Below are positions 25,305-35,482 of a DNA stretch of 64,000 nt, piece by piece. Both the position numbers and the translations under genes were made by a program. Each line of letters starts with the position of its first letter. The stretch's first letter is position 1. This stretch comes from JAWKZG01 sp041396125. Lineage in GTDB: Bacteria; Pseudomonadota; Gammaproteobacteria; Competibacterales; Competibacteraceae. The stretch covers positions 161,882 to 225,881 of the forward strand of contig JAWKZG010000009.1 in assembly GCA_041396125.1 (NCBI GenBank), read 5' to 3'. The notes beneath the pieces were generated by a model, which saw nothing but the letters and a program-made list of their open reading frames with translations, did not search any database and was not told where the DNA came from.

Positions 25305-25861
25305 TGCCGCAGTCCAAAATTCTCGTTGATACCAATGCCTATCTAAGGCTGGCTAAAACCATTCACCCCCTATTGTTCGAGCCCTTTGATGACAACGAAT
25401 ACTGCCTCTACATCCTGCCGGAACTGAATCAAGAACTGGCAAGCCGAAAGCTACAAAGCAAGTTCCCCTGGGTAGACGAACAAGAATTTGCTGACAACCG
25501 CAAGCACTTCCCCGCTATCAGTAGGAAGCAAAAGAAATCCATTCAGCAAACTTTCGAATACGTCTGGGATCATGTGCAAACCGAATTGCCGGGCCCGTCC
25601 AAAGTTGATGCTTGGTATATCACCTATGCACTGGAGCTGGATGTACCGGTGGTCACTGATGATCAGGATATGACAGCGCTGGCAAATATATTCGATGCCA
25701 AAGTCATACCTACCCTTGAACTGCTCAAAATCATGCTCGATTGTGGGCATACTGATATGAAAACCATAGATGGCCTATGTGATTACTGGCGCTACATTGC
25801 CGATCTGCCCGCCAACTTCAAATCGGATTACCAACGCTTGTTTTCCAGCCTGCAAGACTGA
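25304..25861 (+). CDS. PIN-domain-like protein (DUF4411 type)
   Basis: The protein has 185 residues. The N-terminus 'ILVDTNAYLRLA' and later 'KVDAWYITYALELDVPVVTD' followed by 'DQDM' place conserved acidic residues as in PIN-fold ribonucleases. The start ATG overlaps the ImmA stop (TGATG), implying coupled translation. XRE-ImmA-PIN-like gene triplets occur as toxin-antitoxin-like or stress modules, so a nuclease toxin held by the XRE regulator is a reasonable inference. The fold assignment rests on motifs, and activity is not proven. Confidence 0.72.
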   Translation: MPQSKILVDTNAYLRLAKTIHPLLFEPFDDNEYCLYILPELNQELASRKLQSKFPWVDEQEFADNRKHFPAISRKQKKSIQQTFEYVWDHVQTELPGPSKVDAWYITYALELDVPVVTDDQDMTALANIFDAKVIPTLELLKIMLDCGHTDMKTIDGLCDYWRYIADLPANFKSDYQRLFSSLQD

Positions 25862-25920
25862 AGTAGCACCCTGAACTTCCAGTGGCTTGATCTAACAGCC
25901 AAGACCAGATATATCGAGGC

Positions 25921-25980
25921 CGATATTTCGTAATGGCTAACCCACCTTTTAACGTCGACGAAGTAGATACGGTGACATAA
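25921..25980 (+). pseudogene. Relic of an HsdM-like N6-adenine DNA methyltransferase
   Basis: In one frame this intergenic stretch reads 'YFVMANPPFNVDEVDTVT' and then TAA. NPPF is catalytic motif IV of N6-adenine methyltransferases, and the flanking residues closely resemble type I HsdM ('VMANPPFNVDEVD'). Only about 20 codons remain. It implies that a restriction-modification gene once stood between the PIN-like and RecQ genes. Confidence 0.7.
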
Positions 25981-26004
25981 CCATCTAAATATCAAGGAGT
26001 GTTA

Positions 26005-28104
26005 ATGAATCGAGACCAAGCCCAACAACACCTACAAACCGCACTAGCCAACCCAACCGCCAAGTTTCGCGAGGGCCAGTGGGAAGCCATTGATGCGCTG
26101 GTTAACCAGCGGCAAAAACTGCTGGTGGTGCAGCGTACGGGTTGGGGGAAAAGCTCGGTTTACTTTATCAGCACCAAAATTTTTCGTGACCGGGGCATGG
26201 GGCCAAGCATTATTGTCTCACCCTTGCTGGCCCTGATGCGTAACCAGATTGAATCGGCCCAGCGCTTGGGCATTGTGGCCGAGACCATGAATTCCACCAA
26301 CACAGCGAACTGGCAGGCCGTTACACAACGCATTTTGAACAACCAGATCGACTGTTTGTTGATTTCCCCCGAGCGGCTGGCCAACGATACCTTTATCGAA
26401 ACCGTCTTGCAGCCTATTGCCGACCGCATCGCACTGATGGTGATTGACGAAGCGCACTGTATTTCCGACTGGGGCCATGATTTCCGCCCTGACTATCGCC
26501 GTATTGTTAATATTCTGCGCCAGCTGCCGCCCAACACACCGGTGCTCGGCACAACCGCGACAGCAAATGACCGAGTGGTCGCGGATATTCAGACGCAGCT
26601 CGGCAATATCCAGATCCAGCGCGGCCCACTAATCCGTGAAAGCCTCGCCCTGCAAACCATGGTGCTACCAGATCAAGCCTCGCGTTTGGCCTGGTTGGCA
26701 CAAGTCATTCCTACTTTACCGGGTACCGGCATTGTGTACACCTTAACGGTGCGTGATGCCGAGCAGGTGGCTGATTGGTTACGTGAAAATGATATTGATG
26801 CCAAGGCTTACCATGGCAGCATCGAGGCTGACAGTTTTGAAAACAGCAATGCGTACCGGCAGCATCTGGAAGCGTTATTACTCAGTAATCAACTAAAAGT
26901 GCTGGTAGCAACCACCGCCCTGGGGATGGGCTACGACAAGCCGGATTTAAGCTTTGTGATTCACTATCAGGCACCGGGCTCTATTGTGGCTTACTATCAG
27001 CAGGTGGGCCGCGCAGGTCGTGGTATCGCTAATGCTGTGGGTATTCTGATGTCCGGTGTGGAAGATAGGGATATCCATGCGTTTTTCAGGCGTTCCGCCT
27101 TCCCTTCAGAAGCCCAGGTCAACGAGATTCTGCAGATATTGGAAAACAGCGATGGCTTATCAATTCGTGGTATTGAAGAGCAGACCAATCTGCGCCATGG
27201 TCAGATTGAAAAAGTATTAAAGCTGTTGAGTGTGGAAAATCCTGCGCCTGTCATCAAGACCGGAAGCCAATGGGTCAGGACGCCAGTGCACTATCAGATG
27301 GATCACGATCGTATTGCACATTTGACGGGACAACGTATTCGGGAATGGCAAGAGGTACAGGCGTATCTGGCGGATACCGGTTGCAAGATGACTTTCCTGC
27401 GCCGCGCCCTGGATGATCATGACCCGACACCTTGCGGCAAATGCGCGTCGTGTATCGGCCAGCCTGTAGTGAATCAGCCGGTTGACCCGGTACTTGAACA
27501 CTGGGCAGGCACTTTCCTTAAGCATGCTGAAATAATCATACAGCCCAAAAAACAGGCTGCCGCCAATGCGTTTCTGGAATACGGCTTCAAAGGCAACCTG
27601 CCGCAAAACCTGCGTGCTCAGGAAGGGCGCGTATTGTCCCGCTGGGGCGATGCCGGTTGGGGACGCACGGTTGCCAATAATAAACAGGCCGGTCGCTTTG
27701 GTGATGAACTGGTGGAAGCCATGGTGGAAATGATCCAGTATCTCTGGCTGCCTGATCCTGCGCCGCAATGGGTTTGCTGCGTGCCTTCACGCACTCACCC
27801 GGAACTGGTGCCGGATTTCGCCCGCCGACTGGCGGCACGTTTGGGACTGCCTTTTGTTGATGCGGTCAGCAAAGTAAAAGACAATCAGCCGCAGAAAAAC
27901 CAACAGAATCGTTTCCATCAGTGTCGCAACCTGGATGGTGCTTTTGAAATTACTCAACTTTATCACGGCCAGCCGGTGCTTCTTATCGATGACATTATTG
28001 ATTCGGGTTGGACGCTGGCTGTTATCGCGGCCTTGTTACAACAAGCAGGCAGCGGTGTCGTATATCCCGCTGCGCTTGCCTCATCTTCGGTGCAAGACTC
28101 ATGA
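26005..28104 (+). CDS. RecQ-like helicase fused to a phosphoribosyltransferase domain
   Basis: Start at ATG 26005 with AGGAG 5 nt upstream; 699 residues. The RecQ-like SF2 helicase covers about 15-340: Walker A variant 'RTGWGKSSVYF' near 47, 'VIDEAHCISDWGHDFRPDYR' near 146, and motif VI 'YYQQVGRAGRG'. A cysteine cluster ('CKMTFLRRAL' through 'PCGKCASC', about 455-485) is the zinc-binding part. The C-terminus (about 560-690) contains the PRPP-binding motif 'LLIDDIIDSGWT' of PRTases of the ComF/Apt kind. Its stop overlaps the DprA-like start (ATGA). It lacks the HRDC region of housekeeping RecQ and is probably defence-related. Confidence 0.85.
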   Translation: MNRDQAQQHLQTALANPTAKFREGQWEAIDALVNQRQKLLVVQRTGWGKSSVYFISTKIFRDRGMGPSIIVSPLLALMRNQIESAQRLGIVAETMNSTNTANWQAVTQRILNNQIDCLLISPERLANDTFIETVLQPIADRIALMVIDEAHCISDWGHDFRPDYRRIVNILRQLPPNTPVLGTTATANDRVVADIQTQLGNIQIQRGPLIRESLALQTMVLPDQASRLAWLAQVIPTLPGTGIVYTLTVRDAEQVADWLRENDIDAKAYHGSIEADSFENSNAYRQHLEALLLSNQLKVLVATTALGMGYDKPDLSFVIHYQAPGSIVAYYQQVGRAGRGIANAVGILMSGVEDRDIHAFFRRSAFPSEAQVNEILQILENSDGLSIRGIEEQTNLRHGQIEKVLKLLSVENPAPVIKTGSQWVRTPVHYQMDHDRIAHLTGQRIREWQEVQAYLADTGCKMTFLRRALDDHDPTPCGKCASCIGQPVVNQPVDPVLEHWAGTFLKHAEIIIQPKKQAAANAFLEYGFKGNLPQNLRAQEGRVLSRWGDAGWGRTVANNKQAGRFGDELVEAMVEMIQYLWLPDPAPQWVCCVPSRTHPELVPDFARRLAARLGLPFVDAVSKVKDNQPQKNQQNRFHQCRNLDGAFEITQLYHGQPVLLIDDIIDSGWTLAVIAALLQQAGSGVVYPAALASSSVQDS

Positions 28105-29405
28105 ATTTATCGCCAACCGCCCAAGCAACACTGCTACTAACCAGTTATTTCAGTAAGGTACGCAGTGAAGAGGCAAAGCCACTTAGCAATACTGAGTGGG
28201 GCCGTTTTGCATTATGGCTAAAAGAGAAATCGACCACACCAGCCGATTTGTTGACGTCTGATCCAAAACCATTGCTGGGAGGCTGGCATGATTCACGTGT
28301 AAGTGCAGAGCGTATTCAGCAACTGCTGAATCGTGGCCACAGTCTGGCCTTCGCGGTGGAGAAATGGCAACGCGCAGGCTTGTGGGTGGTGACCCGTTCC
28401 GACCCTGAATATCCAAAGCGCTTAAAACAGCGTTTGAAAACTGACTCGCCTCCGGTGCTGTTCGGTTGTGGTGAGAAATCGCTGCTTAATACGGGGGGGC
28501 TCGCTGTGGTTGGTTCACGCAACGCCAGTGAAAGTGATTTATCGTTTACCCGGCAAGTGGGTGCCAAAGCAGCGGCTGAGGGCATCGCCATAGTCTCTGG
28601 TGGAGCCCGTGGTGTGGATGAAACAGCCATGCTCGGTGCCATGAATAATGGTGGCCTCGTGATTGGAGTTATGGCAGATAGCCTGCTTAGAGCAGCGACC
28701 AGCGCTAAATGGCGTAAGGGCCTGATGGCTGGCAATGTGGTATTGGTTTCACCGTTCTATCCGGAAGCTGGGTTTAATGCCGGTAACGCTATGGCGCGGA
28801 ACAAATATATCTATTGTCTGGCAGATAGTTCACTGGTCATCCACTCCGGCAAGAAAGGAGGAACAATCAGCGGTGCCGACGAAAATCTGAAGAAGCGCTG
28901 GGTGCCGCTATGGGTCAAACCAACACAGGATAATGATGCAGCCAATGCCGATTTGGTTGCTAAGGGTGGTCGTTGGTGTGAAGCGGATATCCAGAACCTG
29001 AAAATTTCTGATTTACTCTCAGTGGAGGCCACCGTAGCATCGCAAGTAAAAGAAGAGCAAACCGATCTGTTTTCCATGCCCGTGCAGCCAGAATTATTGG
29101 CAGAACCTGAGCCAACTACTGCTAAAAAGCAGCAGATTCTGAGAAAAGAAATCTCTCCAGACGCGCAAGGCGAACTCCCTGCTCCACTAAAGCAACTTAC
29201 CGAAGCTGAACCCCTCTCTACAAAGCCTGTCGACTTTTATCAGTTATTCATTACTGAGCTTTATCGATTAGCCGTAGACCCCGTCACACTTGATTTATTG
29301 ATCGAAAATACCGGTTTACATAAATCGCAATTGAATGACTGGCTGAAGCGAGCAACCCATGAAGGCATGGTAAAAAACTCAATCGCCCGGTACGCTATCA
29401 AATAA
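28101..29405 (+). CDS. DprA/Smf-like protein with C-terminal winged-helix region
   Basis: Start at 28101, inside the preceding stop (ATGA), gives 434 residues. The Rossmann-like DprA core (about 100-300) has 'GLAVVGSRNASESDLSFTRQ', 'AIVSGGARGVDETAM' and 'SGKKGGTISGADENLKKRW'. A low-complexity linker (about 325-385) leads to a C-terminal helix-turn-helix-like part ('TLDLLIENTGLHKSQLNDWL'). Housekeeping DprA binds single-stranded DNA and loads RecA in transformation. This copy is co-translated with a RecQ-phosphoribosyltransferase fusion inside a defence island, so a role in sensing or processing foreign DNA or a nucleotide signal is more likely. Confidence 0.85.
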   Translation: MNLSPTAQATLLLTSYFSKVRSEEAKPLSNTEWGRFALWLKEKSTTPADLLTSDPKPLLGGWHDSRVSAERIQQLLNRGHSLAFAVEKWQRAGLWVVTRSDPEYPKRLKQRLKTDSPPVLFGCGEKSLLNTGGLAVVGSRNASESDLSFTRQVGAKAAAEGIAIVSGGARGVDETAMLGAMNNGGLVIGVMADSLLRAATSAKWRKGLMAGNVVLVSPFYPEAGFNAGNAMARNKYIYCLADSSLVIHSGKKGGTISGADENLKKRWVPLWVKPTQDNDAANADLVAKGGRWCEADIQNLKISDLLSVEATVASQVKEEQTDLFSMPVQPELLAEPEPTTAKKQQILRKEISPDAQGELPAPLKQLTEAEPLSTKPVDFYQLFITELYRLAVDPVTLDLLIENTGLHKSQLNDWLKRATHEGMVKNSIARYAIK

Positions 29406-29431
29406 AAGAGAAGAAATAAAAGGATGTTGTA

Positions 29432-29536
29432 ATGGGCCTGCACGAACGCCTGGAACTGGAAGGCGATCTGAGGCGCATAATGATACCAGTGATAACTGGA
29501 GAGTTTACTTGGCAAGTATTAAGGCTGTATCTTTAA
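29432..29536 (+). CDS. Short open frame, possible gene remnant
   Basis: A 34-codon frame starts at ATG 29432 with AAGGATG upstream and encodes 'MGLHERLELEGDLRRIMIPV' then 'ITGEFTWQVLRLYL'. It follows the DprA-like gene by 26 bp. I do not recognise it. It may be the truncated start of a lost fourth operon gene, or noise. The rest of 29537-29660 is AT-rich and shows nothing. Confidence 0.25.
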   Translation: MGLHERLELEGDLRRIMIPVITGEFTWQVLRLYL

Positions 29537-29660
29537 CGTTTAGCGACTATTTCTTTATTTAATTTTCCCAACAAACAATTTTCTATAAATGAAATAAGTT
29601 CAACCAGTTATATAATTTTATGAACTACCGTTCTGAACCCACCCCTGCACAGGTACTGTT

Positions 29661-31733
29661 ATGACACGTAAAACCCGCTACCCCCGCAGTCACAGTACCT
29701 GTCCGCACGACTGTCCCAGTACGTGTGCGCTGGAAGTCGAGTGTATCGACGCCAACACCATCGGTCAGGTGTACGGTGCCAAGGATAACGATTACACCGC
29801 CGGGGTGATCTGTGCCAAGGTAAGCCGTTACGCGGAACGGGTGCATCACCCCGACCGGCTGCGCACGCCGCTGCGGCGGATTGGTGCTAAAGGGGGCGGA
29901 CGGGAAGCATTCCAGCCGATCAGCTGGGAACAGGCGCTGGATGAAACCGCCGAGCGCCTGCTCGCAGCCAGTCAGCAACATGGCAGTGAGACCGTCTGGC
30001 CATATTTTTATGCCGGCACGATGGGGCTGGTGCAACGCGATGGTATTGAGCGACTGCGCCATGTCATGCGCTACTCGCGGCAGCATTCAACCATCTGCAA
30101 TACCCTCACCGATGCTGGCTGGCTGGCTGGCACCGGTGTCAAGCACGGACTCGATCCGCGCGAAATGCATGAATCTGATCTGATCATTGTATGGGGCGGC
30201 AACACGGTCAATACCCAGGTCAATGTCATGCACCATATCAGTCAGGCCCGTCGGCAACGTGGTGCCAAACTGGTCGTGGTAGACCCTTACCGCACTGGCA
30301 CTGCCGAGAAAGCCGATCTGCACCTGATGTTGCGCCCCGGCACCGACGGTGCGCTGTGCTGCGCGATCATGCAGGTGCTGTTTGCCGAAGGCTATGCGGA
30401 TCGCGACTATCTGGCCCGCTACACCGATGCGCCGGCTGAACTGGAACAGCATGTCAGCAGCCGCACCCCGGAATGGGCCAGCGCTATCACTGGCCTGAGC
30501 GCCGAGCAAATCCGCGACTTTGCCCGCCTGTACGGCCAGACCCGGCGCAGTTTTATCCGCATCGGCTACGGCTTTACCCGTTCCCGTAACGGCGCGGCCA
30601 ATATGCATGCGGTCAGTTGCCTGCCGGCAGTGACCGGTGCCTGGCAGCATCGCGGTGGCGGTGCGCTGTATTCCAATGGCGCGCTGTACCATATCGACTA
30701 CACCCTGATTAAAGGCCTGGATGCGCTCGATCCGTCCATCCGCGTGCTTGATCAGTCGCGCATCGGGCCTGTGCTGTGCCATGAACCGCGCGATCTGGGC
30801 GACGGTCCGCCAGTGACGGCACTGTTCATACAAAACACCAACCCGGTCGTGGTCGCCCCGGAATCCACTAAAGTCCGGCAGGGGTTTCTGCGCGATGACC
30901 TGTTCGTCTGTGTACACGAGCAGTTTCTGACTGAAACCGTCCGCATGGCGGATATCGTGCTGCCCGCGACCACCTTTCTGGAACACGACGATATCTACCT
31001 TGGCGGCGGTCACACCTATCTGCAGGTTACCCGCAAAGTCATCGAGCCTTATGCCGAAAGCCACTCCAACCATTGGGTGTTGTGCGAACTGGCACGCCGT
31101 CTGGGAGCCGAACACACTGGCTTCGAACTGAGCGAATGGGAACTGATCGACAGCACGCTGCGCAATTCCGGCTATCCCGATGCGGATACCCTGTACCAGC
31201 AACATTGGCTGGATTGCAGTCTGGATTGGGAATCAATGCATTTTCTGAACGGTTTCGGTCATACCGACGGCCGCTTCCGCTTCAAACCGGACTGGGCCGC
31301 ATTGGGGGCAGATGCCAGCCGCATGCCGGCGTTGCCCGATCATTTCGACATCATCGACGAAAGCGATCAGGGCCGACCGTTCCGGCTGGTCGCGGCACCC
31401 GCCCGTATGTTTCTGAACACCACGTTCACCGAAACACCGTCATCACGCGAACATGAACGCCGCCCTACCCTGAAAATCCACCCGCAGGATTGCCAGCAAC
31501 TAGGACTGGCCGCCGGTGATCCGGTGCGACTGGGCAATGAGCGCGGCGACGTGGTGGTGCATACCGAGCCTTTCGATGGCGTTCAGCCCGGTGTGGTGAT
31601 CGTGGAAAGCGTGTGGGATAACACCGCTTTCGTGGAAGGTCGCGGTATCAATACCCTGACCAGCGCCGATCCCGGCCCGCCCAATGGCGGTGCGGTTTTT
31701 CATGATACAGCCGTGTGGATTCGACCCGCTTGA
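29661..31733 (+). CDS. Molybdopterin-dependent oxidoreductase (DMSO reductase family)
   Basis: The protein has 690 residues and no Tat leader. The N-terminal cysteine pattern 'CPHDCPSTC' through 'GVICAKV' should ligate a 4Fe-4S cluster. The molybdopterin domain follows ('DLIIVWGGNTVNTQVNVMHH', 'VVVDPYRTGTAEKADLHLML'), and the C-terminal cofactor-binding beta-barrel covers about 570-690 ('IHPQDCQQLGLAAGDPVRLG'). It is a cytoplasmic bis-MGD-type oxidoreductase whose substrate is not evident. It overlaps the start of dacB by about 20 bp. Shorter 4Fe-4S-type members of unknown substrate are the closest in layout. Confidence 0.88.
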   Translation: MTRKTRYPRSHSTCPHDCPSTCALEVECIDANTIGQVYGAKDNDYTAGVICAKVSRYAERVHHPDRLRTPLRRIGAKGGGREAFQPISWEQALDETAERLLAASQQHGSETVWPYFYAGTMGLVQRDGIERLRHVMRYSRQHSTICNTLTDAGWLAGTGVKHGLDPREMHESDLIIVWGGNTVNTQVNVMHHISQARRQRGAKLVVVDPYRTGTAEKADLHLMLRPGTDGALCCAIMQVLFAEGYADRDYLARYTDAPAELEQHVSSRTPEWASAITGLSAEQIRDFARLYGQTRRSFIRIGYGFTRSRNGAANMHAVSCLPAVTGAWQHRGGGALYSNGALYHIDYTLIKGLDALDPSIRVLDQSRIGPVLCHEPRDLGDGPPVTALFIQNTNPVVVAPESTKVRQGFLRDDLFVCVHEQFLTETVRMADIVLPATTFLEHDDIYLGGGHTYLQVTRKVIEPYAESHSNHWVLCELARRLGAEHTGFELSEWELIDSTLRNSGYPDADTLYQQHWLDCSLDWESMHFLNGFGHTDGRFRFKPDWAALGADASRMPALPDHFDIIDESDQGRPFRLVAAPARMFLNTTFTETPSSREHERRPTLKIHPQDCQQLGLAAGDPVRLGNERGDVVVHTEPFDGVQPGVVIVESVWDNTAFVEGRGINTLTSADPGPPNGGAVFHDTAVWIRPA

Positions 31734-33166
31734 GACGCGTTTGCCGCTGCTATTTCATCAGGCTGTTCCTGCCGCTGCTTCTACTGCTCTGCGGCTCAAG
31801 CTGGGCCCAGGCGCAGCAGGGACTGCCGGGCGCTGTGCTGGACGCCCTGCGGCAATACCGGCTGCCGCCCGAAAGCCTGAGCGTTTTTGTGCAGGATATC
31901 AACGCACAGCAGCCTCTGCTGGCGGCGAATGCCGATATTCCGCGCAACCCCGCCTCCACCATCAAAACCCTGACCACCTTCGTCGGACTGGCACTGCTGG
32001 GGCCGGATTACACCTGGAAAACCGAGGCCTATGCACTGGGCCAGCGGCGTGGCGACAGTCTGCAGGGCGATCTGCTGATCAAAGGCTACGGTGATCCGTT
32101 CCTGGCCGTCGATGATGTCTGGAAATTCAGCCGGGCGCTGCGGGATCGCGGGCTACGTCAGATTCAGGGCGATCTGCTGATTGATGACAGTTATTTTGCC
32201 CCCCTGAATATCGATCCGGGGGCATTTGACAATAAGCCCTACCAGCCCTATAACGCCTCGCCCAGCGCCCTGCTGGTCAATTTCCAGTCGATTGAATTTC
32301 TATTCCGTCCCGATGGCAATCAGGTGGCAGTATCGGCTAATCCTGCGCCCACCACTCTGCGTATAGTCAACAACTTAAAACTCAGTCGCGGGAAATGTCG
32401 CAGTCAGCGCATTGCCATGACGGTCGACACCCCGGTCAACGGGCTCAGCACGGTCACTTTCAAGGGCAATTACCCCGTTAGCTGTGGCGAATCCAGCATG
32501 TACCGGGCGGTCGTTCCGGCCCGCGCTATGGCAGCCGGTACTTTTCTTAATCTGTGGCAGGACCAGGGCGGCACCCTGAGCGGCGCGATCCGCGCCACAG
32601 CCGTTCCCGCCGATGCCCGACCGCTCTATACCCAGCCATCACGACCGCTGGCGGAACTGATCCGGGGCATGAACAAATACAGCAATAATGTCATGACCCG
32701 GCAGCTGTTCCTGACGCTGGGCGCAGAGCGCTTCGGACCGCCGGCCACACTGGCAAAAAGCCGTAATACGATCACTGAATGGCTGGCCGAACAAGGTTTA
32801 CAGATGCCGGAACTGGTGCTGGACAATGGTGCCGGTTTATCCCGCCAGACCCGCATTTCTGCCCGCAGTATGGGTCGCCTGCTGATCTTTGCCAGCCACA
32901 GCGAATATGGCCCCGAATTTCTGGCCTCGCTGCCGCTGGCTGGTATCGACGGCACCATGCGGCGGCGTTTTCGCAAAGAAGACCTGCTCGGGCAAGCCCG
33001 CTTCAAGACCGGCACCCTGAACGGCGTACGGGCGATTGCCGGTTATCTGCGCAGCCGGTCGGACCGAACTTTTGCAGTTGTTATGCTGCACAATCAAACC
33101 GGCGTGCAGAATGGCACCGGCTCGCGGGTGCAAGACGCATTGTTACGCTGGCTCTACGAGCAGTAA
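31715..33166 (+). CDS. dacB: D-alanyl-D-alanine carboxypeptidase/endopeptidase, PBP4 type
   Basis: The protein has 483 residues. A signal peptide ('RLFLPLLLLLCGSSWAQAQ') directs it to the periplasm. The three penicillin-binding motifs are in order: SxxK in 'NPASTIKTL' (about 71), SxN in 'KYSNNVM' (about 320) and KTG in 'RFKTGTLNG' (about 430), with the long domain insertion typical of class C PBP4 between the first two. It trims or cleaves peptidoglycan cross-links. An in-frame TTG at 31730 overlapping the upstream stop (TTGA) is an alternative start and would leave a cleaner signal peptide. Confidence 0.93.
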   Translation: MDSTRLRRVCRCYFIRLFLPLLLLLCGSSWAQAQQGLPGAVLDALRQYRLPPESLSVFVQDINAQQPLLAANADIPRNPASTIKTLTTFVGLALLGPDYTWKTEAYALGQRRGDSLQGDLLIKGYGDPFLAVDDVWKFSRALRDRGLRQIQGDLLIDDSYFAPLNIDPGAFDNKPYQPYNASPSALLVNFQSIEFLFRPDGNQVAVSANPAPTTLRIVNNLKLSRGKCRSQRIAMTVDTPVNGLSTVTFKGNYPVSCGESSMYRAVVPARAMAAGTFLNLWQDQGGTLSGAIRATAVPADARPLYTQPSRPLAELIRGMNKYSNNVMTRQLFLTLGAERFGPPATLAKSRNTITEWLAEQGLQMPELVLDNGAGLSRQTRISARSMGRLLIFASHSEYGPEFLASLPLAGIDGTMRRRFRKEDLLGQARFKTGTLNGVRAIAGYLRSRSDRTFAVVMLHNQTGVQNGTGSRVQDALLRWLYEQ

Positions 33167-33169
33167 GCG

Positions 33170-35442
33170 GTGGCAATGGTTATTTACGGGTAGCGGTGCC
33201 CTCGCCGCTGCGCCGTTATTTCGATTATCTGCCGCCTGCACATCGGCCACCCCCGCAGTGGCAGCCGGGCGCACGCATCAGAGTCCCGTTCGGACGCCGC
33301 CAGCAAATTGGCATCATCACCGAAATCCGCACCGACACACCGATTGATCCGGCTCATTTACGTCCGGCCCTGGCCCTGATCGATCCCGATCAGCCGGCGC
33401 TGCCGGCCGAACTGCTGCGACTGCTGCGCTGGGCCCAACAGTATTATCAGCATCCGCCGGGCGAGGTGTCGCCACCGCGTTGCCAACATTGTATGCGCCA
33501 GGCTGGTCCGTTACAAGTGCAACTGGACCCTATCTGGCAAATCAGCGCAGCTGGTCAGGCAGCACTGGTACAAAATCTGGCCCGCCGCGCACCCCGCCAG
33601 ACAGCGCTCTTGCAACTGCTGGCCGAACATCCACGGCCGGACTCAGCAGTGAGCGTTTGCGTCTGGCCCTGCCCGGCTGGGTCGGCAGCGGCCCGCAGTC
33701 TGCGTGCCAAGGACTGGATCGAAAGCCGCACCGAACTGGACCCGACCACACCTGAACCGCCGAGCCAAAACGCGCGGATTTGGCCAACGCGGTCAATATT
33801 GTTCCGGCAACAGCTGCCGAAACGGCAGAATTAACCCTGAACGCGGCCCAGCAAACCGCGGTTGAAGCGCTGCAGGCCAAGCTGGAAGGCTTTTCAGTCA
33901 GTTTGCTGGAAGGCGTCACCGGCAGCGGTAAAACCGAGGTTTATCTGCGCGCTATCGAACCCGTGCTGGCACGCGGACGGCAGGCGCTGGTACTGGTACC
34001 GGAAATCGGCCTGACGCCGCAATTGCTGGATCGGTTTCAGAGCCGCCTGAACGCCCGCCTGGCGGTCTTTCATTCCGGCCTGACGGATCGCGAACGGCTG
34101 AACGCCTGGTTGCTGGCCCGTGATGGCATGGCACGGGTCGTACTCGGCACCCGCTCAGCGGTTTTCACCCCTCTGCCCGAGCTGGGCCTGATCATCATCG
34201 ATGAAGAACACGATCCTTCGTTCAAACAGCAGGATGGTTTTCGTTACAATGCCCGTGATCTGGCTATTGTGCGCGCCCAGCAGCATGGGGTACCTATCGT
34301 GCTCGGCTCCGCCACACCGTCGCTGGAAAGCGTCTGCAATGCCCGGCGCGGGCGCTATCAGCATTTAAGTCTGCCGGAACGGGTGGGCGCGGCACTGCCG
34401 CCTAAAATCGAAGTGCTTGATGTGCGTCATAAATTCCTCAATGAGGGCTTGTCCGAAGCACTTTTGGCACGCGTAGAACGCCATCTGGCCCGCTCGGAAC
34501 AGGTGTTATTGTTTCTCAACCGGCGCGGTTTTGCGCCCACCCTGATCTGTCACGAATGCGGCTGGAGTGGCAATTGCAATAACTGCGATGCACATTTGAC
34601 TCTGCATCTGCGACGGCAACGTCTGATCTGTCACCATTGCGGTGCTGAACAGCCGGTACCCACCCCCTGTCCGGCCTGCGGCAGCGTTGATCTGCGGCCG
34701 CTCGGTCTGGGCACTGAACGGATCGAACAGGTGCTGAGCGAGCGCTTTCCAGATGCCCGACTGGCCCGCATCGACCGCGACAGCACACGCCGTAAAGGCA
34801 GCCTGCAAGGCCTGCTGGAAGAAATCCGGCAAGGCCAGCGGCAATTGCTGATCGGTACCCAAATGCTGGCCAAAGGGCATCTTCCAAACGTCACACTGGT
34901 CGGTATCATCGACGCTGATCAAGGCCTGTTCAGCGCCGATTTTCGCGCCAGTGAACGGCTGGCCCAGCTGATTTTGCAGGTCGCGGGCCGGGCGGGTCGG
35001 GCGGATCGACCCGGCACCGTGCTGATTCAAACCCATCACCCGGACCATCCGCTGTTGCAGACGCTGATTAACGGCGGCTATGACGCTTTTGCCCAGGCCG
35101 CACTGGCAGAACGGGAACAGGCTGCGCTGCCGCCTTTCACCCATCATGCCCTGCTGCGTGCCGAAGCACCGGATGCCGAGGCACCGCTACAGTTTCTGCG
35201 GGATGCCTTTGCTGCCGCCGGTGGCTCAGCGGATCCCGATCAAAGCGGGGTGGAATTGCTCTGGCCGGTACCCGCACCGATGGAACGCCGGGCCGGGCGC
35301 TATCGTTCACAACTGCTGCTGCAAAGTGGGAACGGGCTGCTCTGCGACGCTTTCTGAACCCTGGTTGACGGCTCTGGAAGGTTTGAAATCCGCCCGCAAA
35401 GTGCGCTGGTCATTGGACGTAGACCCACTGGATTTATTTTAG
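33170..35442 (+). pseudogene. priA: Primosomal helicase PriA, multiply frameshifted
   Basis: Segments in two alternating frames assemble into PriA: 'LRVAVPSPLRRYFDYLPP' at the N-terminus, 'RAPRQTALLQLLAEHP', then a long intact stretch (33780-35340) with Walker A 'GVTGSGKTEVYL', 'IIIDEEHDPSFKQQ', the eight-cysteine zinc region ('CHECGWSGNCNNCDAH' to 'CPACGS') and 'VAGRAGRADRPG', and finally 'EPWLTALEGLKSARKVRWSL' to a stop at 35442. At least five or six indels are needed (near 33467, 33505, 33640, 33700, 33760, 35345), and no convincing start is visible after dacB. PriA restarts stalled forks and is strongly conserved, so sequence error should be considered before calling true loss. Confidence 0.85.
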
Positions 35443-35482
35443 ATCGCTTGTCCATCTTAAACTTTGCTGATAACCCTTTATT

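Noticed and set aside
30087..31205. A 372-residue frame antisense to the molybdopterin enzyme
   Set aside because: Codon-structure shadow of a well-supported gene; no motif, start signal or family resemblance.
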